A stretch of DNA of 64,000 bases from Thermogemmatispora tikiterensis (GCF_003268475.1 NZ_MCIF01000002.1:73607-137606); one strand, 5' to 3'. Numbered from the stretch's first letter, positions 18,332-27,328 are shown. The notes: a model not told the origin generated them from the sequence alone. Numbers and translations are program-made.

Positions 18332-18845
18332 TCCGAGTCATCGTCGTTCCGGTTCACCTTCTTGTCAGAGAAGTGAATCGATGGCCTTCATCAGGACCAT
18401 TTCTGTCCGAACGTTGCTCGCAAGGCTGCTTGCCCGGTATGTACTACAAAGGTATGACATTCTTCTATCATATGCTGTCGTCTTATCAACGAGTGTATTC
18501 CTTGACATAACTGGGAAGCCTGTGCTACAGTAAGAAGATCGCTTGTCGTGATACAACAGGTGCCAACGTTCTCTTATCCTCCTCGCTTCGATTCGGGACG
18601 GGAAGGGGAGAGAGGGACCGGTCGTGTCCCTCCCTGGAGTGTTCCCACCCGCTTGCGAGATCCGCCTTCCTCGGAAGTGCGCGTATTGCCACGCAGGCCA
18701 TCCCAGGCGAAGGGCAGGATGCGAAGCAGCGCTGCCTCAATGTCGTGCCTGAAGAGCGCGAAGCATGTTTTACTCCTGTCTCTCTACATGCTCTTTGGGT
18801 CAATGATTCGTAGGCTGTTCATCTATAGCATCCAGGAGTCTCTCT
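18332..18845. other. Leader region upstream of the P450-carrier gene
   Basis: No credible gene: a plus-strand frame at 18548-18898 is Ser/Arg-rich and overlaps the P450 start. The stretch contains a strong promoter at 18502-18531 and therefore probably a ~300-base untranslated leader. Confidence 0.55.
18502..18531 (+). promoter_or_regulatory. Sigma70-type promoter for the P450-carrier / thioesterase operon
   Basis: A perfect TTGACA (18502-18507) is followed after 18 bases by TACAGT (18526-18531). It lies 315 bases upstream of the P450 GTG start, implying a long leader that could hold regulation. Confidence 0.6.
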
Positions 18846-20798
18846 GTGAAAACGCTTGCCCGAAAGACGATCGATGCCTGCCTTCGTCAGCTGGATGATC
18901 CATCGATCGTTGCCAATCCTTTTCCCTGCTATGCCTCCCTTCGACGCTTCGGGTCGCTGGTCTTTGATCCACACGGGCAACGCTGGATCTGTACCGGATA
19001 TCAGGAGGCCAGGGCGATTCTCAGTGACAGGCGAGGGCGCTTTGGTGCACGATTGGCGTATCTGCCAGCCGGAACTAACGGGCGCTCTTCTCAACAACTG
19101 TGGGCCTTGGATCATGTGCTCAGGCTGGCCTTACCGTTCCTGGCTGGCCCACTGCATCTGCAGCTCCGCAGAGCGCTGCAGCCGCACTGCAGCCCGCAGA
19201 TGGCCGAGCGACGGGCGATGGCGTTGCAAGAGCTGGTCGATGAGCAGGTCATTGCTCTGGCGCATGTCCCCCATGAGGCTGGCATCGATCTCCTCTCGGA
19301 CTTTGCAGAGCCACTCGCACTTGCGGCTCTGGCACGCTTCCTGACCCTGCCGTCCGACTCGCTGGCATCTCTCTCCCGCTGGTCTGACGCCTCTCAGGCG
19401 GCTCTCTCTGGGTGGGCTGGCTGCTCAACAGCTCAGGTAGAGCAACTGTCTGGATGGTTGACAGAGGCGCTGGAGTATTTCGCTCATCTGGTGAAGGAAC
19501 GAAGGCTCCATCCTCAGCGCGACCTGGTTAGCTACCTGCTGCAGGTCCTGGGAAGGAATCGAGGTGCCCCACACTCAGGAGAGCAAGAAGCCTGCTCTGG
19601 CGCGATTGTGGCGGCCACGCTGCTGGCCATGCTGGCTGCAGGCTCTCGCGGTGTGGCTCACCTGATCGCCATGACGCTGCTATGGCTCTGGCGAGAGCCA
19701 GCTCTTCACGAGCAGCTTGAGCACGCGCCGGCACTCTGGCCCCCGTTCCTCAAAGAGGTTGCGCGGCTTGACGGTCCGCAGCACGTCCTTGCTCGTCAGG
19801 CTCTGCAGGAGGTCGTCATGAGCAATAAACGCATCCGGCGGGGGCAGATCGTGCTGCTCGTGCTGGCAGCAGCCAATCGTGATCGGTTGGTGTACGCTCC
19901 AGAGCCAGATGCCTGTAGGCTTGATCGCGACCAGAGCCATCCGCCACTCGCTTTCGGTTGGGGGCAACATACCTGCCTGGGAGAGCACCACACGTTGCGT
20001 CTGGTCCAGGTGGCCACCTCGTCATTCCTCCGGCAGTTCCCGACAGCTCGCCTGGCCGTCTCAGAACAGGCGCTGTGCTGGAAGAACTGGGGGGGCCTCC
20101 GCCTGTTGCAGCAGCTGCCAGTCGCTCTCAGCGCAGGTACCCAGGGCCAGGACCACCTCTGGGCCAGCACGAGGCACGGCGAGAGACGAGAGGGTCTGAG
20201 GAAGCAATCGCCAATCCGGCGGCCCTATGTGCTTGATCTGGCCCCCGATGGGGCGACGGCAGTTCTCTCACTTGATCTGGCCTGCTGCGAGCACCGCCCG
20301 TTGCGCATTGAGGTGCAGCCAGAGCGAGTTGTGGTGACTCCTGAGGGGGCTGACCGACAGGAACAGGTGATCGTGGCTCGGCCCAGTCAGCAGGGATCTA
20401 CGCCGATGCGAGAGGTCGGGCCGACCCACTGTGATCACGCGAAGCAGAGGAACGCTCGGCACGATGGCCTGCAGCACAGGAAACACTGCGAGCAGGAAAA
20501 GGGCAGGGATGAGAAAGATCTGGAGGCACGCCTGCGCCATCTGTTTGCTGATATTCTCCAACTCGACCCAGGTCAGGTCGATGGCCAGACCGACTTTTTT
20601 GAGGCTGGCGGTGACTCTCTCGACGTGGCGACCCTCCTGACCAGCCTCCATCAACAGTTTCAGATCGATCTTGATCCGTTTGTAGTCTTCGATCATCCTG
20701 TCCTGGGAGAGCTCCTATCCATCATTGAGGCGCTGATCGTGGCCCTGCCGTCGAATGAGCCTGGCTGCAGGGGCCAGGCCGAGGGGGAGTCTGTATGA
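18846..20798 (+). CDS. Cytochrome P450 fused to a C-terminal carrier domain
   Basis: A 650-residue protein with a GTG start 7 bases after CAGGAG. Residues 1-430 are a bacterial CYP: ExxR is E304-V-A-R307, and the haem loop FGWGQHTCLGE places the ligand at Cys377. The I-helix reads AGSRGVAHL, without the usual acid-Thr pair used for oxygen activation. A ~110-residue linker with a beta-rich stretch leads to an acyl/peptidyl carrier domain (about 565-640) with an intact FFEAGGDSL motif, so Ser591 can carry phosphopantetheine. P450s that hydroxylate carrier-bound amino acids are known from antibiotic pathways, usually with a separate carrier and an adenylation enzyme. Here the carrier is on the same chain, and no adenylation domain or phosphopantetheinyl transferase is in the window. 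The downstream thioesterase overlaps it by 4 bases. Confidence 0.88.
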   Translation: MKTLARKTIDACLRQLDDPSIVANPFPCYASLRRFGSLVFDPHGQRWICTGYQEARAILSDRRGRFGARLAYLPAGTNGRSSQQLWALDHVLRLALPFLAGPLHLQLRRALQPHCSPQMAERRAMALQELVDEQVIALAHVPHEAGIDLLSDFAEPLALAALARFLTLPSDSLASLSRWSDASQAALSGWAGCSTAQVEQLSGWLTEALEYFAHLVKERRLHPQRDLVSYLLQVLGRNRGAPHSGEQEACSGAIVAATLLAMLAAGSRGVAHLIAMTLLWLWREPALHEQLEHAPALWPPFLKEVARLDGPQHVLARQALQEVVMSNKRIRRGQIVLLVLAAANRDRLVYAPEPDACRLDRDQSHPPLAFGWGQHTCLGEHHTLRLVQVATSSFLRQFPTARLAVSEQALCWKNWGGLRLLQQLPVALSAGTQGQDHLWASTRHGERREGLRKQSPIRRPYVLDLAPDGATAVLSLDLACCEHRPLRIEVQPERVVVTPEGADRQEQVIVARPSQQGSTPMREVGPTHCDHAKQRNARHDGLQHRKHCEQEKGRDEKDLEARLRHLFADILQLDPGQVDGQTDFFEAGGDSLDVATLLTSLHQQFQIDLDPFVVFDHPVLGELLSIIEALIVALPSNEPGCRGQAEGESV

Positions 20799-21643
20799 TC
20801 TCTCTAGATCCTGCACAGTGGGTGCGTCGTCCGCGGCGCCTTAGCCAGCCCGCGCTGCGGTTGTTCTGCCTTCCCTATGCCGGTGGCGATCATACCCTGT
20901 TTCAGCGCTGGCCTGATCTCTTACCAGAGGCGGTGCGTGATCACCTGGAAATTTGCCCGATCCAGCTACCTGGTCGTGCGCATCGGATTCGAGAATACCC
21001 CCTATTCACCTCTATGCCCATGCTCATTAACACGCTTGTCCCGCCAACTCTGGCTGCTTCTCCGCTCGCTCCCTGGCTGGATCGGCCATTTGCCTTCTTT
21101 GGAGCAAGCCTCGGAGGGCTGATCGCCTTTGAACTGGCGCGAGCGCTCTCTACGCGGCATCAGTTGTCACCAGTGGCGCTCTGTGTTGCTGCCTGTCGCG
21201 CACCGCATCTTCCAGGCCCCCACCCACTTGAGGGGATGGAGCACTTCTCCGATGAAGAGGTCATCGAGCACGTGCGCGCTCTGGGTGGAACTCCTGAATA
21301 TGTTCTGGCCGATGCACGTCTCCTGCCGGTTATCCTCCCCAAGCTGCGGGCCGACGCGCTGCTGGAAGCAACCTATGCCTATGTCCCGGACGTTGCACTC
21401 GATTGCCCGATCACGGTCTGTGGTGGGGAACAGGATGTGTTCGTGGGCCTCCCCGAACTGGTAGCCTGGCAAGCGCATACGTACAGCACGTTTCGGCTCC
21501 AGCAATTTCCAGGAGATCATTTCTTTGTACGTGATGCGCCCGCAAGAGATCGTACTCTCCTGCTGGAGCAGATTGTTAGAGCTTGTTGCAAGACGTGCGA
21601 ACAGATATCTGCCGATGCACGCCCTGCCCCCGTGCAGCGATGA
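20795..21643 (+). CDS. Type II thioesterase (alpha/beta hydrolase)
   Basis: A 282-residue enzyme of the GrsT/TesA type that clears wrong acyl groups from carrier domains or releases products. The ATG overlaps the P450 stop (ATGA), and GGGGGAG serves as ribosome site. The N-terminal LFCLPYAGGDHTLF region forms the oxyanion area. The nucleophile elbow is FGASLGG with Ser105 (Ala replaces the more usual His before Ser), the acid is Asp214 in GEQDVF and the base is His242 in GDHFF. The length is typical plus a ~30-residue tail. Its coupling to a carrier-fused P450 shows that the P450 carrier is really loaded in the cell. Confidence 0.92.
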   Translation: MISLDPAQWVRRPRRLSQPALRLFCLPYAGGDHTLFQRWPDLLPEAVRDHLEICPIQLPGRAHRIREYPLFTSMPMLINTLVPPTLAASPLAPWLDRPFAFFGASLGGLIAFELARALSTRHQLSPVALCVAACRAPHLPGPHPLEGMEHFSDEEVIEHVRALGGTPEYVLADARLLPVILPKLRADALLEATYAYVPDVALDCPITVCGGEQDVFVGLPELVAWQAHTYSTFRLQQFPGDHFFVRDAPARDRTLLLEQIVRACCKTCEQISADARPAPVQR

Positions 21644-21713
21644 GGAGAGCATCGTTCGATCTGCTTGGTGACTTTCTTGAGAGGTGTGCAGTAGAAGAAA
21701 GAGAGCAGTACAT

Positions 21714-23546
21714 ATGCAGATAGATGATGTGCACGCGCTGTTGACAGAGAGCGCACACGCACAGCAGGACCTGGTACACCTGGCGACCATGATTGCGCCA
21801 AGAGCATTGACTCTGCTCCAGGTTGAACCGGAGGATTCCTTCGAGATCATCCGGGCGGGAATCGCCCAGCAATCACAGCCGATGATCCTCGCACTCCCCG
21901 AGCATGGTCCCGCCCTGAGCTGTAATGAGCATTTCGCGCGTCTTGCTGAAGTCTCGGCACCACCCATTGTCGGGATCGTTGTACCGGACAGCCGCTTGGA
22001 GGCGCTGGCTCCCCTTGCTTATCAGTATGGAATGCAGCTCTTCCCTTCGCTGGAACTGGTACTGAGGACTGACGCTGCGCTGCGGTCGAGGGCCATTTTA
22101 CCAGATGGAGCATCGCAAAGCCAGAGCACGTCTGGCGTCAGGTTGACCAGGGCCTCGTCTCCTGTCGCCTCCGACTCAGACGCTGGAGCAATCAGTTCCG
22201 GGCAATCCCCGTCTTTTCAGAATCAGGAACCAGTGTCTGGTCACATGCCAGGTGTTCTCGACCCGGCGGATGCCAGCTGGCTTCTCTCGGGGGAGACACC
22301 GCTGCCGGAAACGATCCTGCCGCCGCCTTCAGCTCCCGGGCAGACGCAGAAGCGACGTCTGCCCGGCCTGGGCCCTCGTACAAAACTGGCGCTGCTCGCG
22401 CTTGTTGGCATGATCATCCTGGTGCTCTTCGCACTCCTCTGCTCGGTGCTGGTCGCTTCTCCATCAGCCACGCTGGTGGAACCTCCAACGGCTATGTTCG
22501 TAGGGACTCTGGCATTTGGCAGTAGTGGTCAACTCGATCCATTGGGTACGCGAGGTCTCAACGATGTGATCACCCTCACGCTCCACCAGCTCCCCGCTGT
22601 GCCGGTTGCCAAAGCCGAGTATGCCTGGCTCCTTCCTGACCGGTCAGATGATCAGACACCTCCGCTGCTACTGGGCACGCTCTCGTCAACGAGGGGCAGA
22701 GCCGTCCTGCTGACCTATCGCAGCCCTTCTCACCAGGATCTGCTCGCTCAGTACAGCCGTTTCCTGGTGACTGAGGAGGATGCAGCTCATCCTCCGATCG
22801 CGCCCTCTCTCGACTCGACCACCTGGCGTTTTCTTGGAGCGATTTCCGACACGCCCACTCCGGGGGACGAGCAGCACTATAGTCTCCTGTCGCACCTGCG
22901 GCACCTGCTGGCCAGTGATCCTGAGCTTCAACACATTGGTCTCTCTGGAGGTCTGGCCCTCTGGCTCTATCGCAATACGGAAAAGCTCCTGGAGTGGTCA
23001 AGTGCGGCGAGGGATGACTGGGCCTCCGGGACTCATACGGGGCTGCTGCGTCGGCAGGTGATCCGCATCCTGGACTACCTTGATGGCACTGCCTACGTTG
23101 GGCGTGATACTCCCACTGGTACCCCGATCCTGGTCGATCCGAAGGCAGGTCGCATCGGTCTCCTGCAGGTTGACCCCAACCAGGCGCTTCCCAGTTATCT
23201 TGCCCACATCAACCTGCACTTGAGTGGTCTCATCAATGCTCCTGGCCATATAGCTTCCCAGCAGCAGATTGCCACGAACGTAGACAGGCAGTTAGAGGCC
23301 ATTGCTATCCTGATGCAACGCATCCGCCAGGACGCGGTCCAGCTTGTCACCATGAGCGATGCTCAACTGCAGCAGGCAAAGGCACTCTCATTACTGGACG
23401 AGATGCTTACCAGTGCGAATACAGCCTACGTCGGGCAGCAAGATCCAACGACTGGTCTGGTGCAGGGGGGGGTGATCGGGATTCAGGGACAGCTCCAGCG
23501 GCTGGCTGTTGTTCCCATCAGGGCAGTCACTCCTCCACAGCACTGA
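21714..23546 (+). CDS. Large membrane-anchored protein of unknown function
   Basis: A 610-residue protein, taken to start at the ATG at 21714 with only a weak GAAAGAGAG site. Residues 1-120 form a cytoplasmic alpha/beta-looking domain. A Ser/Gln-rich acidic linker runs to ~215. A transmembrane helix follows a basic RLPGLGPRTK segment (about 225-258). The outer part begins with a beta-rich region including KAEYAWLLPD and GRAVLLTYRSP, a pattern that recalls anti-sigma-K/RskA-type outer domains. A helical region with HYSLLSHLRHLLASDPEL and LWLYRNTEKLLEW follows. I recognise similar proteins only as Ktedonobacterial hypotheticals. It sits 70 bases after the thioesterase and probably belongs to the same transcript. 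Confidence 0.75.
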   Translation: MQIDDVHALLTESAHAQQDLVHLATMIAPRALTLLQVEPEDSFEIIRAGIAQQSQPMILALPEHGPALSCNEHFARLAEVSAPPIVGIVVPDSRLEALAPLAYQYGMQLFPSLELVLRTDAALRSRAILPDGASQSQSTSGVRLTRASSPVASDSDAGAISSGQSPSFQNQEPVSGHMPGVLDPADASWLLSGETPLPETILPPPSAPGQTQKRRLPGLGPRTKLALLALVGMIILVLFALLCSVLVASPSATLVEPPTAMFVGTLAFGSSGQLDPLGTRGLNDVITLTLHQLPAVPVAKAEYAWLLPDRSDDQTPPLLLGTLSSTRGRAVLLTYRSPSHQDLLAQYSRFLVTEEDAAHPPIAPSLDSTTWRFLGAISDTPTPGDEQHYSLLSHLRHLLASDPELQHIGLSGGLALWLYRNTEKLLEWSSAARDDWASGTHTGLLRRQVIRILDYLDGTAYVGRDTPTGTPILVDPKAGRIGLLQVDPNQALPSYLAHINLHLSGLINAPGHIASQQQIATNVDRQLEAIAILMQRIRQDAVQLVTMSDAQLQQAKALSLLDEMLTSANTAYVGQQDPTTGLVQGGVIGIQGQLQRLAVVPIRAVTPPQH

Positions 23547-23813
23547 TCAGGGCCGTGAGGCGGATGGCAACTCCGATGAACAAGGCTGGCGTCCATGTGC
23601 AGGTGATTGCTGTTTCCTCAGAGAGAGTGGGAGCTTCAGAACCCTACGAGGGATGGAGTGCTATGGTGCGGCAGGCAGGTTGACAGACTGTACTGTCCAG
23701 ACAGACAGATCATACTGGAAAGAAATGAAACGAGTGAGAGCAATCGATAAACGTGTGTGAGGATGATCGGTGACTATAGGGAAGAATGGTGCGGAAGCAG
23801 CCGTCTCCTGCTC

Positions 23814-25316
23814 TCACTGGCGACGGAGGCGCACGGCTGCAGGACGGTAGGACGGATGCAGGCAATAGCGCCGGCGTGATCCCGCCACACGAAGCACATA
23901 GCCCTGCCGTTCCAGGGCCTCTGCCAGATGACGTGCCTGGGGATACGAGCAGCGTATCACCTGCTGGATGATACGAAGGTCTACATCAGTGCCCCGTGGA
24001 AGAAGGGCCAGATAGTTGAGCAGTGCACGCGAGCGTCTCCCTGGGGGCCCAGATTCTTTCCGAGCGGGGTATGGGGCGGGACCCGACCTCCGAAGCGCAG
24101 GAGTCTCCGCGCGGGGACATTCTGCTTGCGCGGGCGTCTGGTCTGGCGCTTTTCCGAGCACAAGGGGCAGCACAGCAACACTGGTCAGCAAACCACACAG
24201 CCACCAGAATCTGGGCGCGTCCCAGGAAAACGCCAGGGTCCCCAACGGCGGCCCGACCGTCTGAGCAAGGTTCCAGGTGACATCCCAGGCACCCTGGTAG
24301 CGGCCACGCAAGTGCGCTGGCGCCAAATCGGCGACGTAGGCTGCAGAGGCGGGGTGATGGAGGATCTCGCCCACACTCCAGAGCACCACTGTCAAGGCCA
24401 GGGACACGAGATTGGAGGCAAAGGCGACCAGCCCAAATCCCAGAGCTGTGAGCAGCCAGCCTATGGCAATCAGTGGCAGCAGTGGGCACTTTCTGGTGAC
24501 CTGGCTGAGAGGCAGCTCTAACACGATTACCACCAGGCCATTGAGCGAAAGCAGCGCTCCATAGGCAGCGTTGGACAGACCCAGGCTGTGCACCTGCAGA
24601 ACAAGAGTGGACTGATGCTGGAAGTACACTATGGCCACTGCCAGGGAACCGAGCAGGAAGAGCAGAAAACGAGGATCGTGATGGAGCGCTTCCACGAATC
24701 CAGCTGCTGTCGGTGGCTGCTCCTGAGCTGCGCCACCGCTCCCAGCGGGCAGAGCGACCAGGGCCAGCACGCCGAAGACGACGGATGAGAGTGCATCTGT
24801 CAGGAAGATCAAGAAGAAGGAGTGGCTGGCAAAGAAGCCAGCCAGGAGAGGACCAGCGGTAAAGCCGACATTAAGGGCAAACCGGTACCAGGCGAAGGCG
24901 GGCAGGCGCTGCTCTCTCGGTACCAGCTCGGTCAACAAGGCACTGGCCGCCGGACGATAGAGGGCAGCACAGAGGCCAGCCAGGGTCGCCAGGCCCACCA
25001 GCGCCGGCAAGGCACGTGCCTGTGATAAGGCCAGAGTAGCTGCGGCGGAAGAGAACATGGCGACCACGATAGTCCACCGTCTTCCCCGGCGGTCTGCCAG
25101 AGTGCCGCCGAGGAGAGCAGCGGCCATGCTGCCCAGTCCATAGGCTCCCGCAGCTATGCCTGCCTGCGCTGGGGAGTAGCCTTGAGCCGTCAGATACACC
25201 AGGAGAAAGACCCCGACAAAGCTGCCGAACCGGTTCACGAAGATACCGCTTAATAGAATCCAGAAGGGAAGGGGGAACAGCGCTCCTGGTGCCAGGATGC
25301 CTCTTCGTCGTTGCAT
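23814..25316 (-). CDS. MFS transporter with a C-terminal winged-helix-like extension
   Basis: A 500-residue major facilitator superfamily permease. The start at 25316 follows GGAAAGGAG with 12-base spacing. Twelve hydrophobic helices occupy residues ~12-400, with the MFS motif GGTLADRRGRR between helices 2 and 3 and a second-half LRGRYQGAWD loop. This pattern fits the drug/H+ antiporter MdtH/YajR-like group. Beyond helix 12 a Pro/Arg-rich linker leads to ~65 residues (LLNYLALLPRGTDVDLRII, then RHLAEALERQGYVLRV and RRRYCLHP). These look like a winged helix with a recognition helix and wing. Such an extension is not standard for MFS proteins. The gene converges on the carrier cluster, so it could export that product, but no shared regulation is visible. 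Confidence 0.88.
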   Translation of the reverse strand: MQRRRGILAPGALFPLPFWILLSGIFVNRFGSFVGVFLLVYLTAQGYSPAQAGIAAGAYGLGSMAAALLGGTLADRRGRRWTIVVAMFSSAAATLALSQARALPALVGLATLAGLCAALYRPAASALLTELVPREQRLPAFAWYRFALNVGFTAGPLLAGFFASHSFFLIFLTDALSSVVFGVLALVALPAGSGGAAQEQPPTAAGFVEALHHDPRFLLFLLGSLAVAIVYFQHQSTLVLQVHSLGLSNAAYGALLSLNGLVVIVLELPLSQVTRKCPLLPLIAIGWLLTALGFGLVAFASNLVSLALTVVLWSVGEILHHPASAAYVADLAPAHLRGRYQGAWDVTWNLAQTVGPPLGTLAFSWDAPRFWWLCGLLTSVAVLPLVLGKAPDQTPAQAECPRAETPALRRSGPAPYPARKESGPPGRRSRALLNYLALLPRGTDVDLRIIQQVIRCSYPQARHLAEALERQGYVLRVAGSRRRYCLHPSYRPAAVRLRRQ

Positions 25317-26540
25317 GGTGGTGATCGCTCCTTTCCTGTATGGAGGAGTATGCTATGGCCTGGCTCTGCGGTGGGATAAGCAGAGGCAAAACTGCTGGCT
25401 GGCTCCTCCTTGGGTAGCAGAAGCCACCAGCTCTCCATCTGCTGCGAAGAACATGGCCCGTACTGACGTGTCTTGCCCCCTGAATGGAGATCGCGCAGCC
25501 TGATCGAACGCCGCTTCCCAGGTGACCTATTTGCCTGTGGACGAGACAGGAGGCGACAGCTATCGAAAGCATGAGCGACCCCAGGCCGCGGCTGAAGCCG
25601 GCGCCGTGGGCGAATGCGTCGAGCAGGTCAGCATGGGGCTGATGGCAGAAACCCAGAACGTGACCTGACAAGCTCTTCCTGAGACCAGCCGTACAGCACC
25701 GGGAGATCCTGGCCAGGGTCGTGAAGGGAGTGGAGTGAAGCAGAAGCGTTTGCCCTCTTCCCTTCCTGATCCACACCGGCGTCCGATCATCGGCCCTCAC
25801 CCCAAGAGAAGCCCGCGCCAGGAGTGGCAGTTCGATAAACCGGGGCAGGACTGGCATCCGATAGACTCCTTCTGCGGTTTGGTGGGGGAGGGGGAGGCCC
25901 TTCCTGGCCACGTTGCTCATCCTAGGTGATCTCGGTGCACTCGACGGAGAATGAGCGTACACGACGGCGGTGGGAAACGTCTGGGAAGGAAGCGGGAGCG
26001 TAGCGGGAAGAGAGTGGGAGAGTGAGGGACTGGCAGTGGGTGCGCAACGGGAGCCGCCAGGGAAGGCAGCAGGTGGAGACCTTTGTCGTTGTTCAGTTCC
26101 GGCAGATCTCGGAAGAGGTTCAAAGACAACAGGGCCATGTCCTGTGATGCTCGTTGCTCTGGCTGCAGGCGCTGATTGGCTCTTTGTCAGAGTGGCGCTG
26201 GAGTGAGGTATGAGTGTGGAGCTGGTCATTCCCTGCGCCAATATGAGAGGAGGTTCTCTGAGACGGACCGGGAGAATCTTTCTCTGTGCTTGATCTGGTG
26301 CAGCGGGTGGGGAGATGGACTTCTGGGGGAGGCCCCTGGATCAACACCTGTGGACGCGCACTGCTTGCAAGGCTATACGGGGGGCAGTCAAACGAGAGTC
26401 TTTGCTCTTGCTTGAAGGAAGCTCTCAGGATATACTCTTTTCAGAGGATCTGCCTTGGAAGGCAGCTTTCTGTCTATGTATCCCTGCCTCTTTTCTTTTC
26501 ATGATGTAGATGAGTTGTATGAACTGGCTTCTAGAGCCGA
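25317..26540. other. 1.2 kb without a recognisable gene
   Basis: A long minus-strand frame remains open across 24871-26241, but its first part is Ser/Pro/Thr-rich with no family features and its second part is the out-of-phase shadow of the MFS gene. Other frames are short. The stretch ends at a tRNA relic and may be decayed insertion-site DNA. Confidence 0.5.
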
Positions 26541-26555
26541 TTGGGGACGTTGATT

Positions 26556-26618
26556 GCTCTTCTTGAGAGTACCTGCCTTCCAAGCAGGCTGTCGCGGGTT
26601 CGAGTCCCGTCTCCCGCT
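26556..26618 (+). tRNA. tRNA-Gly(TCC) relic: intact 3' part, no matching 5' acceptor
   Basis: The anticodon arm is perfect (CCTGC at 26572-26576, loop CTTCCAA with anticodon TCC at 26579-26581, GCAGG at 26584-26588). So is the T arm (GCGGG/TTCGAGT/CCCGT, 26594-26610). The 3' acceptor strand CTCCCGC (26611-26617) and discriminator T follow. A D stem GCTC/GAGT (26556-26570) can form, but its loop lacks the conserved GG. The 5' acceptor strand GCGGGAG is absent; the nearest candidate, TTGGGGA at 26541-26547, pairs poorly. It therefore looks like a 3' tRNA fragment, as left at the far end of an integrated element, or a decayed tRNA gene. A functional tRNA is unlikely. Confidence 0.6.
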
Positions 26619-26640
26619 CCCTCTTCCCGAGTCACGTGGC

Positions 26641-26664
26641 CGGCTCCCTACTACAGGGGAGCCG
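26641..26664 (+). terminator. Hairpin after the tRNA relic
   Basis: CGGCTCCC and GGGAGCCG form an 8-bp stem with an 8-base loop, followed by CCCTTTG. It lies about 20 bases after the tRNA-like 3' end, a typical place for a terminator. Confidence 0.5.
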
Positions 26665-26695
26665 CCCTTTGTCCTCAAGACAGCTTAAGTGACAG

Positions 26696-26941
26696 CTATT
26701 TGTTCTGCTCTCCCCTCAACAGCTCTTCCATTTTCCGCGGCAGGCCAAACGCTTGAGCCTCCTCGCTGGTCAGATCAGCCAGTCCTGGCGCATGGCGCAA
26801 CGGCTCGATCATCGGCTCTCCCAGAGAGACAGACCCATCAGGACCCGGGACCAGGTGCATGACCTGCACCAGCTCATCCTGGCAGATGAACCTCCCAGGA
26901 AGCGCAATATCGCCTTGTACCTTCTGACAGATGAAACACAT
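26696..26941 (-). pseudogene. HIT-family protein, 3'-truncated
   Basis: The 81-residue product begins MCFICQKVQGDIALPG after a clear GGAAGGA ribosome site. It then reads like the first two thirds of a HIT-domain nucleotide hydrolase: the Cys pair, the strand with the opening acidic loop, MIEPLRHAPGLADLTSEEAQA and a following helix. The C-terminal strand with the catalytic His-x-His-x-His motif is missing, and the frame stops 30 bases from the terminator hairpin beside the tRNA relic. It is probably a gene cut during rearrangement at this junction, and it should not be catalytic. A short regulatory relative that never had the motif is less likely. Confidence 0.5.
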
Positions 26942-27038
26942 TGACGGTCCTTCCGTCAGATGCTCCTCCTTGCCCGCTGTGGACAGTGCCTTCAGGCCCG
27001 GCTGGTGCGAGTGGGTTTTCTCCGCGGGCCTGGTTCGT

Positions 27039-27157
27039 GTTTCTTTCAACCCCGACGGGCGACTTGGCTGATTCTGACTGGCATGCCAGGCGCTCATAGC
27101 TGGCGCTATGGGATGTTTCAAACCCGGGCCGGCGCTTTCGCTGATTCTGGCGGCATG
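27039..27157 (+). repeat. Two degenerate ~36-45-base repeats, CRISPR-array-like relic
   Basis: Two related segments (27039-27085 and 27115-27157) share TTTCAA, a C/G-rich middle, CTGATTCTG and GGCATG in the same order. CTGATTCTG recurs at 27068 and 27141, a 73-base period, and TTTCAA at 27044 and 27116. About 29 unrelated bases lie between. Length, period and the GTTTC start resemble Chloroflexota CRISPR repeats, but there are only two imperfect copies and no cas gene. It may be an array relic or chance duplication. Confidence 0.3.
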
Positions 27158-27328
27158 ACTGCTTATTCAGGCAGCAGCTGCCTGGAGCAGGACCTAGACC
27201 GTCCGAGACAGGACCTCACTGCTGACTGCCGGCTAGAACGATCTCGTCTGGCAACAGCGACTAATAAAGACAAAAGGGCTAGCTGATCCTGGCTTCTGAT
27301 GCGCCTGGGTATAATTACTTTTATATCC

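Noticed and set aside
24871-26241. Long minus-strand open frame of 456 codons
   Set aside because: Its 3' third is the out-of-phase shadow of the MFS transporter, its 5' part is low-complexity, and it has no ribosome site or family features.
26541-26618. Functional tRNA-Gly gene
   Set aside because: The 5' acceptor strand does not pair with the intact 3' strand and the D loop lacks GG, so it is kept only as a relic.
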